Shown: piece by piece, positions 1-8,686 of the stretch
How the letters are laid out: each line of letters begins with the position of its first letter
How positions within the stretch are numbered: the stretch's first letter is position 1
Assembly (NCBI RefSeq): GCF_002188635.1
Contig: NZ_NINX01000029.1
Span: forward strand, 248,001-312,000
Direction of reading: 5' to 3'
Length of the DNA: 64,000 bases
Source of the DNA: Pigmentiphaga sp. NML030171
Lineage (GTDB): Bacteria; Pseudomonadota; Gammaproteobacteria; Burkholderiales; Burkholderiaceae_B
Notes under the pieces: generated by a model
Told to the model about the DNA's origin: nothing
Seen by the model: the letters and a program-made list of their open reading frames with translations, nothing else
Databases searched by the model: none
Made by a program: the position numbers and the translations under genes

Positions 1-1491
1 GCGACTCCCGCTGTTGCTGCGCCTGCCAATGAGTCGGGCGAGGACGCCACGCGGCGGCATATCGCGGCCGGCCTCAAGGCCGGCGACGTCGATCCCGCCA
101 ATGGCAAGAAGATCCTGTACTACAACGATCCCATGGTACCGGCGAACAAGTTCGACAAGCCGGGCAAGTCACCCTTCATGGACATGATGATGTCGCCGGT
201 CTATGCCGACGGGGATGCAGATAAGGGAAACGTCACTGTCAGCTCGCGCATCCAGCAGAACCTCGGCGTTCGCACCGCCGAAGTGACCGAAGGCACGCTG
301 TCGCCGCAGGTGTCGGCGGTGGGCAGCATCGCCTTCAACGAGCGTGACCAGGCGATCGTGCAAGCGCGTGCCACCGGGTACGTCGAGCACCTGTACGTGC
401 GTGCCACGCTGGACCCGGTCGCCAAGGGGCAACCGCTGGTCAGCCTCTATGTCCCGGACTGGGTTGCTGCGCAGGAAGAGTTCCTGTCAGTACGGCGCAT
501 GAAAGGCACGGACCTGGGTGGGCTGGTCGACGGTGCGCGCCAGCGCATGCGCCAGGTCGGCATGGACGATGCCCAGATCGCGCTGGTCGAGCGCAGCGGC
601 AAGACCCAGCCACGCATCACGCTGAGCGCGCCCATCGGCGGCGTGGTGGTCGAATTGCTGGCGCGTGAAGGCATGACGGTGATGCCGGGCGCGACGCTGT
701 TCCGCATCAACGGCTTGTCCACCGTGTGGGCCAACGCCGAGGTGCCCGAGAGCCAGGCCGCGCTGCTGCGCCCGGGCGCCAAGGTGCAGGCCCGTAGCCC
801 GGCCGCGCCCGGCAGCAGCTTCGATGGCAAGGTGCAGGCGATCCTGCCCGAGGTGAATCCGAGCACGCGCACACTGAAGGCTCGCCTGGAGCTCGCCAAT
901 CCTGGCAGCCGGCTGGTACCGGGGATGTTCGTCACGATGAACTTCGTGGACATGCGGCCCGACAAGACGCTGCTCGTGCCCACCGAGGCGGTGATCCAGA
1001 CCGGCAAACGCACGGTGGTGATCGTGGCCGAAGACAACGGGCGCTTCCGTCCGGTCGATGTCGAGGCGGGCCTGGAGAACAGTGGCCAGACCGAGATCAA
1101 GCGCGGCCTGTCGGCGGGGCAGCGCGTCGTCGTGTCCTCGCAGTTCCTGATCGACTCGGAGGCCAGCCTCAAGGGTGTCGAGGCCCGCTTGAACAGCGAG
1201 CCGGCCGTGGTTGCCCCAGCTTCGCCTTCGGCCCCGGTGGCCGCCAGCGCGCCACGGCATGTCGGTGAGGCCAAGGTCGTCAGCGTCGGCAAGGACGCGT
1301 TGACCCTGTCGCACGGCGCCATTCCCACAATGAAGTGGGGCCCGATGACGATGGACTTCAAACTGCCGCCCGACGGCGCGGCGCGCAACGTGCAGGTCGG
1401 TGATCGCGTGCGCTTCGAGTTCTTCATGGGCGCGGACGACCTGCCGCAGCTCACGCACGTCACGCCGATGGCGGCCGGAGGCAAGCCATGA
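1..1491 (+). CDS. cusB: CusB-type periplasmic adaptor fused to a C-terminal CusF-like domain (5' partial)
   Basis: Membrane-fusion subunit linking an inner-membrane RND pump to its outer-membrane channel for Cu(I)/Ag(I) export. The frame is open from base 1, so the start lies outside the window and the ATG at 133 is internal. The first visible residues form the heavy-metal-binding module with [10 protein letters not shown] followed by a Met run (MDMMM) about 15 residues later. Barrel-sandwich and beta-barrel adaptor regions follow. The last 80 residues are a CusF-like OB-fold with [12 protein letters not shown], the typical W/M copper-binding motif, joined by a Pro/Ala linker. The stop overlaps the cusA start (ATGA), so the two are translationally coupled. 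The CusF fusion removes any need for a separate chaperone, although one is also encoded at 5490. Family assignment is firm. Confidence 0.93.
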   Translation, partial: ATPAVAAPANESGEDATRRHIAAGLKAGDVDPANGKKILYYNDPMVPANKFDKPGKSPFMDMMMSPVYADGDADKGNVTVSSRIQQNLGVRTAEVTEGTLSPQVSAVGSIAFNERDQAIVQARATGYVEHLYVRATLDPVAKGQPLVSLYVPDWVAAQEEFLSVRRMKGTDLGGLVDGARQRMRQVGMDDAQIALVERSGKTQPRITLSAPIGGVVVELLAREGMTVMPGATLFRINGLSTVWANAEVPESQAALLRPGAKVQARSPAAPGSSFDGKVQAILPEVNPSTRTLKARLELANPGSRLVPGMFVTMNFVDMRPDKTLLVPTEAVIQTGKRTVVIVAEDNGRFRPVDVEAGLENSGQTEIKRGLSAGQRVVVSSQFLIDSEASLKGVEARLNSEPAVVAPASPSAPVAASAPRHVGEAKVVSVGKDALTLSHGAIPTMKWGPMTMDFKLPPDGAARNVQVGDRVRFEFFMGADDLPQLTHVTPMAAGGKP

Positions 1492-4400
1492 TCGCCAAGC
1501 TGATCCGCTGGTCCATCGCCAACCGCTTCCTCGTGCTGCTGGCCACCTTGGCACTCAGCGCCTGGGGCATCTATGCGGTACAGCGAACGCCGCTGGACGC
1601 GCTGCCCGACCTGTCGGACGTGCAGGTCATCATCCGCACCACCTATCCGGGCCAGGCGCCGCGCATCGTCGAGAACCAGGTCACGTACCCGTTGACGACG
1701 ACGATGCTCTCGGTGCCGGGCGCAAAGGCGGTGCGCGGCTACTCGTTCTTTGGCGACTCCTTCGTCTACGTGCTGTTCGAGGACGGGACCGACCAATATT
1801 GGGCGCGCTCCCGCGTCCTCGAATACCTCAACCAGGTGCAGTCGAGGTTGCCGGCCCAGGCTAAGGCCTCGCTCGGTCCGGACGCTTCCGGCGTGGGCTG
1901 GATCTACGAGTACGCACTGGTCGACCGCAGCGGCAAGATGGACATCTCGCAACTGCGCGCCCTGCAGGACTGGTTCCTCAAGTACGAGCTCAAGACCGTG
2001 CCCGACGTGGCCGAGGTTGCCTCGGTAGGCGGCATGGTGCGCCAGTACCAGATCGTGCTTGATCCGGACAAGCTCGCGGCCTACGGCATCCCGCACACCA
2101 AGGTCGTGGAGGCGATCCAGCGCGCGAACCAGGAGACCGGCGGCTCGGTGCTCGAACTCGGCGAGGCCGAATACATGGTGCGCGCCTCGGGCTACCTGGG
2201 GAGTCTTGAGGATTTTAGGAAGGTGCCGCTGATGACGACAGCCGCCGGCGTATCAGTGCGCCTGGGCGACGTGGCCCGGGTGCAGATCGGTCCGGAGATG
2301 CGCCGCGGTATCGGCGAACTCAATGGCGAGGGCGAAGCCGTCGGCGGCGTGATCGTCATGCGCTCAGGCAAGAACGCGCTGCAGACCATTGCCGCGGTCA
2401 AGGACAAGCTCAAGGGCCTGGCGTCCAGCTTGCCGCGGGGCGTGGAGATCGTGCCGGTGTACGACCGCTCCGGGCTGATCGAACGCGCGGTCGACAACCT
2501 CACGCACAAGCTGATCGAGGAGTTCATCGTCGTCGCGGTGGTCTGCTTCATCTTCCTGTTCCACCTGCGCTCGGCGCTGGTCGCGATCATCTCTCTGCCC
2601 CTGGGCATCCTGGCGGCGTTCATCGTGATGCACTACCAGGGCGTCAACGCCAACATCATGTCGCTGGGGGGTATCGCGATCGCCATCGGTGCGATGGTCG
2701 ACGCGGCGGTGGTGATGATCGAGAACGCCCACAAGCATCTGGAGCACTGGAGCCATGAGCACCCCGGCGAGGTGCTCGAAGGGCCGGCCCGGTGGCGGGT
2801 CATCGGTGACTCGGCGGCGGAGGTGGGGCCGGCGTTGTTTTTCTCGCTGCTGATCATCACGCTGTCCTTCGTGCCTGTGTTCACGCTGGAAGCGCAGGAG
2901 GGACGCCTGTTCTCGCCGCTGGCGTTCACCAAGACCTACGCCATGGCGGCTGCGGCCGGCCTGTCGGTGACCTTGATTCCGGTGCTCATGGGCTACCTGA
3001 TCCGTGGCCGCATCCCCGATGAGAAAAACAATCCACTCAATCGCCTGTTGATCGCGGTCTACCGGCCGCTGCTCGACAGGGTGCTGCGCGCCCCAAAGCT
3101 CACGCTCGTGGTGGCGGTCGTGGTGCTGGCCACCAGCCTGTGGCCGCTGCAGCACATCGGCGGCGAGTTCATGCCGCGGCTGGACGAAGGTGACCTGCTG
3201 TACATGCCTTCGGCGCTGCCGGGACTGTCGGCAGGAAAGGCGGGAGAGCTGCTGCAGCAGACCGACCGCCTGATCAAGACGGTGCCGGAGGTCGCGAGCG
3301 TCTACGGCAAGGCCGGCCGCGCGGAGAGCGCCACCGACCCCGCTCCGCTGGAGATGTTCGAGACGACGATCCAGTTCAAGCCGCGCGACCAGTGGCGCGC
3401 CGGCATGACGACCGACAAGCTGGTCGAGGAACTTGACCGCATCGTCAAGGTGCCGGGCCTGTCCAACATCTGGGTGCCGCCGATCCGCAACCGCATTGAC
3501 ATGCTGGCCACGGGCATCAAGAGCCCTGTGGGGGTTAAGGTCGCGGGCACCGACCTAGCAACCATCGATCGCATCACCGCAGAGATCGAACGCACGCTCA
3601 AGGACGTGCCCGGCGTCAGCAGCGCTTTGGCCGAGCGGCTCACGGGTGGGCGCTATGTGGATGTGAACATCCGGCGCGACGATGCGGCCCGCTACGGCCT
3701 GAACATCGCCGACGTGCAGTCGGTGGTCTCGTCCGCCGTGGGCGGCGAGAACATCGGCGAGACGGTGGAAGGCCTGCAGCGCTTCCCGATCAACCTGCGC
3801 TACCCGCGCGAGATGCGCGATTCGCTGGAAAAACTGCGCTCCCTGCCCGTCGTGACCGAGCGCGGCCAGCGCCTGGTGCTGTCCGACGTGGCCGACATCC
3901 GCATTGCCGACGGGCCGCCGATGCTGCGCAGCGAGAACGCGCGCCTGTCGGGCTGGGTGTACGTCGACATCCGGGACCGCGACCTGCGCTCCGCGGTGCA
4001 GGACATGCAGCAGGCCGTGGCCAAGCAGGTAAAGCTGCCGCCGGGCTACTCAATCTCCTGGTCGGGACAGTTCGAGTTCCTGGAGCGGGCCACCGCCAAG
4101 CTCAAGGTAGTGGTGCCCTTCACGCTGCTCATCATCTTCGTGTTGCTGTACCTGACCTTCGGCGCGTTCGGTGAAGCGCTTCTGATCATGGCTGCGCTCC
4201 CATTCGCGCTGGTGGGCGGCATCTGGCTGCTGTACCTGCTGGGCTACAACCTGTCGATCGCGGGTGCGGTGGGCTTCATCGCACTGGCTGGCGTGTCCGC
4301 CGAATTCGGCGTGATCATGCTGCTGTACCTCAAGAACGCCTGGCAGGAGCGAGTCGGCCGCGGCACGACCAGCGAGGCCGATCTGCTGAATGCCATTCGC

Positions 4401-4658
4401 GAGGGCGCCGTGCTGCGCGTGCGGCCCAAAGCGATGACGGTGGCCGTCATCCTGGCCGGCCTGCTGCCGATCATGTGGGGCACGGGCACCGGCTCCGAGG
4501 TGATGCAGCGCATCGCCGCGCCGATGGTGGGAGGGATGGTCACGGCCCCGTTGCTGTCGATGTTCGTCATTCCCGCGGCCTACCTGTTGATGCGGCGGCC
4601 GCGCGAGCGCAAGGCATCGCGGCGGATGTTCTGGAGGCGTCGTCATGCGGCCACTTGA
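1488..4658 (+). CDS. cusA: CusA-type heavy-metal RND efflux pump
   Basis: Inner-membrane proton-driven pump of 1056 residues, usual length for the HME-RND family. It moves Cu(I)/Ag(I) through the CusB adaptor to an outer-membrane channel. The metal-site methionines fall at residues 573 (LLYMPS), 623 (PLEMFE) and 672 (RIDMLA). This is the same numbering as I recall for the three-methionine site of E. coli CusA, so monovalent copper/silver rather than zinc/cobalt is the likely substrate. Hydrophobic helices lie near residues 12-30, 340-500 and 870-1040. It overlaps cusB by 4 bases and the following small gene by 14 bases. No cusC is in the window; it probably lies upstream of base 1. Confidence 0.95.
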   Translation: MIAKLIRWSIANRFLVLLATLALSAWGIYAVQRTPLDALPDLSDVQVIIRTTYPGQAPRIVENQVTYPLTTTMLSVPGAKAVRGYSFFGDSFVYVLFEDGTDQYWARSRVLEYLNQVQSRLPAQAKASLGPDASGVGWIYEYALVDRSGKMDISQLRALQDWFLKYELKTVPDVAEVASVGGMVRQYQIVLDPDKLAAYGIPHTKVVEAIQRANQETGGSVLELGEAEYMVRASGYLGSLEDFRKVPLMTTAAGVSVRLGDVARVQIGPEMRRGIGELNGEGEAVGGVIVMRSGKNALQTIAAVKDKLKGLASSLPRGVEIVPVYDRSGLIERAVDNLTHKLIEEFIVVAVVCFIFLFHLRSALVAIISLPLGILAAFIVMHYQGVNANIMSLGGIAIAIGAMVDAAVVMIENAHKHLEHWSHEHPGEVLEGPARWRVIGDSAAEVGPALFFSLLIITLSFVPVFTLEAQEGRLFSPLAFTKTYAMAAAAGLSVTLIPVLMGYLIRGRIPDEKNNPLNRLLIAVYRPLLDRVLRAPKLTLVVAVVVLATSLWPLQHIGGEFMPRLDEGDLLYMPSALPGLSAGKAGELLQQTDRLIKTVPEVASVYGKAGRAESATDPAPLEMFETTIQFKPRDQWRAGMTTDKLVEELDRIVKVPGLSNIWVPPIRNRIDMLATGIKSPVGVKVAGTDLATIDRITAEIERTLKDVPGVSSALAERLTGGRYVDVNIRRDDAARYGLNIADVQSVVSSAVGGENIGETVEGLQRFPINLRYPREMRDSLEKLRSLPVVTERGQRLVLSDVADIRIADGPPMLRSENARLSGWVYVDIRDRDLRSAVQDMQQAVAKQVKLPPGYSISWSGQFEFLERATAKLKVVVPFTLLIIFVLLYLTFGAFGEALLIMAALPFALVGGIWLLYLLGYNLSIAGAVGFIALAGVSAEFGVIMLLYLKNAWQERVGRGTTSEADLLNAIREGAVLRVRPKAMTVAVILAGLLPIMWGTGTGSEVMQRIAAPMVGGMVTAPLLSMFVIPAAYLLMRRPRERKASRRMFWRRRHAAT

Positions 4659-5022
4659 ACGCTCCGGTGGCGGCCGCGCATGGGGTGCGGCGGTGCTTTG
4701 CCTGTCGCTGCTGCTGGGCACAGCGACACGCGCTGCCGTTTCCGCCCAGGAGATTCAGCACGCCGGCCCGGTGATGACGGCAATGGTGGCCTCGCGCCCG
4801 TTGCCCAGCAGCGCCGACGATTGCCAGGTATGCCCGGCTTGTGCCATCGCACCGGCACCAGCGGCTCACGCATTCACCGGCGAAGGCGAAGCGCGAGAGC
4901 AGGCTCCGGTGGCCTGGCTCGCGCTTGCGACGGTGGCGCCGGCGCCGACCTGGTTCTTTGATGCGGGAGGCGGTCGACTGCGATGGCCTGTACGCCTAGC
5001 GTTCTGCCGGTGGCTGGATTGA
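4645..5022 (+). CDS. small exported Cys-rich protein of the cus operon
   Basis: 125 residues, function unknown. An N-terminal hydrophobic stretch (residues 15-32, probable signal or anchor) is followed by a cysteine cluster CQVCPAC near residue 60. The C-terminal part reads WFFDAG and ends FCRWLD. The ATG lies inside the last codons of cusA (14-base overlap), which argues for translational coupling and a role in the same efflux system. Small proteins with a cysteine pair and a similar tail occur beside heavy-metal RND genes in Burkholderiales; that is from memory. A metal-binding accessory role is an inference. Confidence 0.65.
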   Translation: MRPLERSGGGRAWGAAVLCLSLLLGTATRAAVSAQEIQHAGPVMTAMVASRPLPSSADDCQVCPACAIAPAPAAHAFTGEGEAREQAPVAWLALATVAPAPTWFFDAGGGRLRWPVRLAFCRWLD

Positions 5023-5075
5023 TCCGATGAGGCTCCTCTCGGACTTTTTGGATCAACCAACCTTGGAAAACCATC

Positions 5076-5381
5076 ATGAAAAAATCACTGCTCCCCCTCA
5101 TCGCCGCCCTGGCGCTGGGCGCTTCTCTGCCTGCACTGGCCGGCCCCGACTTCCAGGCCATCGAGAAGGCACGCGCAGCCAAACAGGCGGCAGCAGCATC
5201 GCAAACGGCCAGTACCACCCGAGTCGACGGCACCACAGGTCAGCGGGTGAACTGCCCGACCGACCCGCTGGTGCTGCCGCTGGATCACGGCCCGCGTGCC
5301 CAAACGACGCCTGGAGAAAACCGGATGCGCAAGGCGCGTTACGAGGCCCAGGTCAAGGCATGCACGAACCCCGGGTCGTGA
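5076..5381 (+). CDS. small secreted protein of unknown function
   Basis: 101 residues. A clear Sec signal peptide (MKKSLLPLIAALALG, cleavage probably after ALA near residue 22) is followed by an Ala/Lys-rich helix and a polar tail with two cysteines, one in VNCPTD and one near the C-terminus. I do not recognise a domain. It sits between the cusA-linked small gene and a CusF-like gene, and is closed by the terminator at 5436-5465, so it is probably the last gene of the cusBA transcript. Periplasmic metal binding is possible but not shown. Confidence 0.65.
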   Translation: MKKSLLPLIAALALGASLPALAGPDFQAIEKARAAKQAAAASQTASTTRVDGTTGQRVNCPTDPLVLPLDHGPRAQTTPGENRMRKARYEAQVKACTNPGS

Positions 5382-5435
5382 GCACCAGCCCATGACTCTC
5401 CAACGCTGGCCATTCCCAGTGGCCGCGTTCCATCC

Positions 5436-5465
5436 GGGGCCTGCCAGAAGGCCGGCCCCATTTTT
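5436..5465 (+). terminator. rho-independent terminator after the cusBA unit
   Basis: Ten-base G+C-rich arms (5436-5445 and 5450-5459, one mismatch) with an AGAA loop, followed directly by ATTTTT. It separates the cusBA transcript from the CusF-like gene at 5490, although read-through is possible. Confidence 0.8.
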
Positions 5466-5489
5466 AAAGCTCAGAAAAGGAAATCCATC

Positions 5490-5927
5490 ATGAAACTCGT
5501 CTCAACCGCAACGCTGATCGCCGCCTTGGCGTTTTCTGCTGCCACCTTCGCCCAATCCGGCGACATGGGCAGCATGAAGATGGAGGGTAAGGGCATGCAG
5601 GAGTGCATGGACATGAAGGGGATGAAGGGCATGGACATGAAGGACATGGATGCCAAGAAGTGCCAGGACATGATGAAAGGCATGGACGCCAAAGGCACCG
5701 CCAAGTCCGCGGCCCATGAGGCCGATGCCGTGGTGAAGGAATTTGACGCGGTCCAGGGCAAGGTCACCCTTGCGCATGGCCCCGTCAAGAGCCTGGGGTG
5801 GCCCGCGATGACCATGGCGTTTGGCGTCAAGGACAAGGCCCTGTACGACAAACTCGCCGTGGGCGCGAAAGTCCACGTCGGGTTCAAGAAAGAGGGTGAC
5901 GGCTACGTCGTGACCTCGGTCAAATAA
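5490..5927 (+). CDS. cusF: CusF-like periplasmic copper-binding protein with Met-rich N-terminal region
   Basis: 145 residues. A signal peptide (cleavage after TFA near residue 21) is followed by a methionine/lysine/aspartate-rich stretch (residues 25-70) with repeats such as MKGMKGMDMKDMD. A C-terminal CusF/OB-fold domain (residues 78-145) carries LGWPAMTMAFGV, the Trp plus Met copper-binding motif. The protein should bind periplasmic Cu(I) or Ag(I) and hand it to CusBA. The Met-rich extension is longer than in classical CusF and may add metal capacity. Start supported by AGGAAA 5' of the ATG. Confidence 0.9.
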   Translation: MKLVSTATLIAALAFSAATFAQSGDMGSMKMEGKGMQECMDMKGMKGMDMKDMDAKKCQDMMKGMDAKGTAKSAAHEADAVVKEFDAVQGKVTLAHGPVKSLGWPAMTMAFGVKDKALYDKLAVGAKVHVGFKKEGDGYVVTSVK

Positions 5928-5949
5928 CGCGCCGCAGACGATGTGAGCC

Positions 5950-5987
5950 TGCGACTACGGTGAACGCGCACGCGTTTCGTAGTCGCA
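5950..5987 (+). terminator. long hairpin 3' of cusF
   Basis: Perfect 10-base arms TGCGACTACG (5950-5959) and CGTAGTCGCA (5978-5987). Between them is a second inner stem, AACGCG (5963-5968) with CGCGTT (5971-5976), and a CA loop. No T run follows, so it is either a weak terminator or a 3' stabilising structure. Confidence 0.5.
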
Positions 5988-6060
5988 TCCTTCCTGCAAA
6001 TTGATCAAGGTGATCAGCATCGTCACCCAAGGCGTTTTTCTGTTTCACCGCAGATGCAGG

Positions 6061-6219
6061 GCGATCCCGGCCACTGGAGCATGGCCGGCCACGCTGTCGT
6101 GCTGCGCATTGAACCCCTGCGGGTTTCGCCCCATGCGGGCTCTCATCGCTGACACCTCCGGCCCAACTTGCTGACCAGGGCCTGCGCGCTGCGCTTGCCA
6201 AGACCGGGTGTAGCTGGAT
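6061..6219. repeat. dispersed intergenic repeat A, copy 1
   Basis: Non-coding, about 160 bases. It aligns by eye with 7294-7480: both contain CCCGGCCAC, then GCTGTCGTG, TTTCGCCCC or TCTCGCCCC, GACACCTCCGGCC or GACGCCTCCGGCC, GGGCCTGCGCGCT and CGCTTGCC in the same order. It occupies most of the 465-base gap between cusF and the DUF2958 gene. No ORF or RNA gene was recognised. Confidence 0.6.
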
Positions 6220-6392
6220 GGTGGGGTGTGGCGGCTTGCTGTCTCCCCATGGTGCCACGGCGTTCGCGCCGTAAAGGGCGGCGCGCCATGGGCGCTTGCG
6301 GCCTGCGGCCGTCGTGCCCCTTGACGGCTTGCGCTGCGCCGTGACCCGCAGGGGCTGGGCAATTCCGCCCGGCATCCTTTCAGGAGTTCAGC

Positions 6393-6743
6393 ATGAACTA
6401 CGCATTCATCACCGACGAGCAGCGTGCGCTGCTGCTGGCCAACGGCCGCGCATCCTTGGAGAACCCGGACTTCGATCCGGCGCCCGTAGTCAAGCTGTTC
6501 ACGCCCGATGCGGGCGCGACCTGGCTGCTGACCGAGATTGATCCCGACGACCACGACCACGTCTTTGGTCTTTGCGACCTGGGCCTGGGGATGCCGGAAA
6601 TCGGCTGGGTCAGCCTGGGCGAGCTGGCAGCGGTGCGCGGGCGGCTGGGGTTGCCGATCGAGCGTGACCTGTCTTTCCGCGCCGAGAAGCGGTTGAGCGC
6701 CTATGCGCGCGATGCGCGCTTGGCCGGGCGGATCGCTGTCTGA
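6393..6743 (+). CDS. DUF2958 family protein, copy 1
   Basis: 116 residues, a normal length for this small family of ICE and plasmid backbone proteins; no biochemical function is known. Characteristic features are the N-terminal TDEQRALLLANG, the central VKLFTPDAGATWLLTEIDP, and CDLGLGMPEIGWVSL. RBS AGGAG lies 8 bases before the ATG. A second, diverged copy is at 14925 in the same element. First gene of the plasmid-like backbone block, followed by a G+C hairpin and another small gene. Confidence 0.85.
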   Translation: MNYAFITDEQRALLLANGRASLENPDFDPAPVVKLFTPDAGATWLLTEIDPDDHDHVFGLCDLGLGMPEIGWVSLGELAAVRGRLGLPIERDLSFRAEKRLSAYARDARLAGRIAV

Positions 6744-6753
6744 CCTGGCCTTG

Positions 6754-6773
6754 GGAGCGCCGCAAGGCGCTCC
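6754..6773 (+). terminator. intergenic hairpin after DUF2958 gene
   Basis: Perfect 8-base arms GGAGCGCC and GGCGCTCC around a GCAA tetraloop, then TTGTGCTTTCT. The next gene begins 36 bases later, so this may attenuate or process the message rather than end it. Confidence 0.5.
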
Positions 6774-6808
6774 TTGTGCTTTCTCGACCATCGAAGGAGA
6801 TCAATGCC

Positions 6809-7087
6809 ATGAGCAGCCATCACGACTACATCATCGAAATCACGGCGCAGCACGATGCGCTCAAGCCGTTCGCGCCGGAGAACGGCCAGCCCTTGCGCTT
6901 CAAGATCGGCGACGCGGTGATCTACACCAACGAGTACGGCGCACAGTTCCGGCGCCGCGTCACCGGGTTCTACCAGCCCACCGGGCTGTCGGGTCTGTAC
7001 GCGCGCGGTGCGCGATACCTGCTGGACTCGTCATCGCCGTGGATGCCGGTTGCGGAATCCAGCCTGCGTCCTGACGACTCGGCATGA
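6809..7087 (+). CDS. conserved small protein of the ICE backbone, unknown function
   Basis: 92 residues from the ATG preceded by AAGGAGA (6794-6800); an upstream in-frame start at 6776 has no such site. The sequence is hydrophilic with a beta-rich look (LRFKIGDAVIYTNEYGAQFRRRV), reminiscent of small SH3-like or adaptor folds, but I recognise no family. The position after DUF2958 and before DUF932 is typical of accessory genes in Tn4371-like elements. Function not assigned. Confidence 0.7.
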   Translation: MSSHHDYIIEITAQHDALKPFAPENGQPLRFKIGDAVIYTNEYGAQFRRRVTGFYQPTGLSGLYARGARYLLDSSSPWMPVAESSLRPDDSA

Positions 7088-7105
7088 TGCCTACGCGCCC
7101 CTGAC

Positions 7106-7215
7106 GGGGCGCTGCGCGCTTCGCTTGCCTCCAGGGGAAAGCCCTGCGGGCTATCCCCGCCGCGCGATGCTTGGCACCCCTCAAAGACCGCCGAACCGGC
7201 TGCGCCGGATCGGCC
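7106..7215. repeat. dispersed intergenic repeat B, copy 1 (short)
   Basis: Aligns with the right halves of 12974-13178 and 14194-14415. Shared blocks in order are GCTGCGCGC, TCGCTTGC, CCAGGGGA, ATCCCCGCCGCGC, then ACCGCCGAACCGGC and GCGCCGGATCGGCC. It begins about 20 bases after a stop codon. No coding potential seen. Confidence 0.65.
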
Positions 7216-7293
7216 AGACAACATCAGCCGCAGATCGACGATGCCTCGCGTTTGCTCATCCTGATCCAGTTGTTCATTCCACTTTGAAGGCTG

Positions 7294-7480
7294 GGCGTCC
7301 CCGGCCACCTGGGAGATAGCCGGTCGCGCTGTCGTGCGCGTGGCGCATCGAGCCGCCTGCGGCGTCTCGCCCCTTCGGGCTTCCATCGTTCCCTCGCTCC
7401 GCTCGGCTGACGCCTCCGGCCCGGCTTCCAGCTTCGGGCCTGCGCGCTTCGCTTGCCGTGCGGTCGGTGTGTAGGGACGG
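7294..7480. repeat. dispersed intergenic repeat A, copy 2
   Basis: Second copy of the sequence at 6061-6219, with several short insertions. It lies between repeat B copy 1 and the DUF932 gene, in a 710-base stretch without a convincing gene. Confidence 0.6.
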
Positions 7481-7797
7481 CCGTTGCCATGTCCAGCCGT
7501 CTTCCCTGACTTCATCACCTTCACCGCGACTGTAGCCCGCGGCTGTGTGCCGTCAAGGCGCGCAGGGCCGTGTCCTCGGCTGCGCCTGCGGGCCGCACCA
7601 ACCCTGCGCTTGTCTCCTTGACGGCCCCCGTCCGCGCGCTCCTGACCGTCGCGGGCGATGAACTCAGGAAGGACGGTGGCAACAGGGCCAACCGGGTTCC
7701 TCGTGCCGACCGCACCGAACAGCCGAAAGGCTGGGCTCCGAATCTAGGAATCCGGTGTGCGGTTTTCTTCAACAGCCTTTTTGTTCAGGAGAACGAC
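7481..7797. other. gene-free leader before the DUF932 gene
   Basis: About 317 bases with no supported gene. The DUF932 frame is open through part of it but lacks a ribosome site. It contains two near-identical GACGG-rich blocks but no clear promoter that I can call. Confidence 0.4.
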
Positions 7798-8622
7798 ATG
7801 CTTGCAACCCGTTTCGCTTCCCACTCCCCGGCGCTGCGCAGCGGCTACCCGCTGTCCGATGACCAGATTCGCAGGGTGGCCCCGTCCATCTTCGCGGATG
7901 CACCGCATGAGAGCCGTTCCGAGCGGTACGCCTATATCCCCACCGCCGCCGTGCTGACCGAACTGCGCAAAGAGGGGTTTCAACCCTTCATGGTGACGCA
8001 GACCCGCGTGCGCGATGAAGGCAAGCGCGAGCACACGAAACACATGCTGCGCCTGCGCCATGCCAGCCAGATCAACGGCGCGGAAGCTAACGAAATCGTG
8101 CTGCTGAACTCCCATGACGGCACGAGCAGCTACCAGATGCTGGCCGGAATGTTCCGCTTCGTGTGCAGCAATGGGCTGGTGTGCGGTGACACCGTGGCCG
8201 ATGTGCGCGTACCCCACAAAGGCAACGTGGCCGGGCACGTCATCGAAGGCGCTTATGAGGTGTTGAGCGGCTTCGAGCGGGTGAAGGAATCGCGCGACCT
8301 GATGCGCGGCATCACCTTGGACGATGGCGAATCGGAGGTGTTCGCCCGTGCTGCGCTGGCGTTGAAGTACGACGACCCGGACAAGCCAGCGCCTGTCACC
8401 GAATCGCAAATTCTGATGCCGCGCCGCTTCGACGACCGCCGCCCGGACTTGTGGAGCGTGTTCAACCGCACTCAAGAAAACCTCACCAAAGGCGGCCTGT
8501 CCGGGCGCAGCACCAACGGACGCAGGCAGCAGACCCGCCCCGTGCAGGGCATTGATTCCGACATTCGGCTGAACCGTGCCCTGTGGCTGCTGGCCGATGG
8601 TATGCGCCAGCTTAAGGCTTGA
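7798..8622 (+). CDS. DUF932 domain protein
   Basis: 274 residues. The start is the ATG at 7798 with CAGGAGA 8 bases upstream; the frame is open further 5' but without an RBS. DUF932 proteins are common on plasmids, ICEs and phages and are thought to act in DNA maintenance, without a defined reaction. Visible family features are the N-terminal YAYIPTAAVL, HMLRLRHA, the central EIVLLNSHDGTSSYQ, and the segment FRFVCSNGLVCG. The next gene, ParB-like, follows after a short hairpin, suggesting a maintenance operon. Confidence 0.88.
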   Translation: MLATRFASHSPALRSGYPLSDDQIRRVAPSIFADAPHESRSERYAYIPTAAVLTELRKEGFQPFMVTQTRVRDEGKREHTKHMLRLRHASQINGAEANEIVLLNSHDGTSSYQMLAGMFRFVCSNGLVCGDTVADVRVPHKGNVAGHVIEGAYEVLSGFERVKESRDLMRGITLDDGESEVFARAALALKYDDPDKPAPVTESQILMPRRFDDRRPDLWSVFNRTQENLTKGGLSGRSTNGRRQQTRPVQGIDSDIRLNRALWLLADGMRQLKA

Positions 8623-8650
8623 ACCGTTCCCCCGCCGGAGGGGCGGTTCC
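8623..8650 (+). terminator. intergenic hairpin between DUF932 and parB-like genes
   Basis: AACCG with CGGTT and CCCC with GGGG arms, with a small bulge, directly after the stop codon. One of a series of such hairpins placed after stop codons in this block. No T run. Confidence 0.4.
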
Positions 8651-8686
8651 CCTCCATTTCCTTGTTTCACTTATTGGAGATTCACC

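Noticed and set aside
447-2096. Long open frame on the minus strand (549 codons) across cusB and cusA
   Set aside because: Shadow of high-G+C coding DNA; composition is Arg/His/Gly-rich without domains, while both plus-strand genes are certain.
7570-7797. N-terminal extension of the DUF932 gene
   Set aside because: No RBS at the upstream start, low-quality sequence, and a good RBS at 7798.
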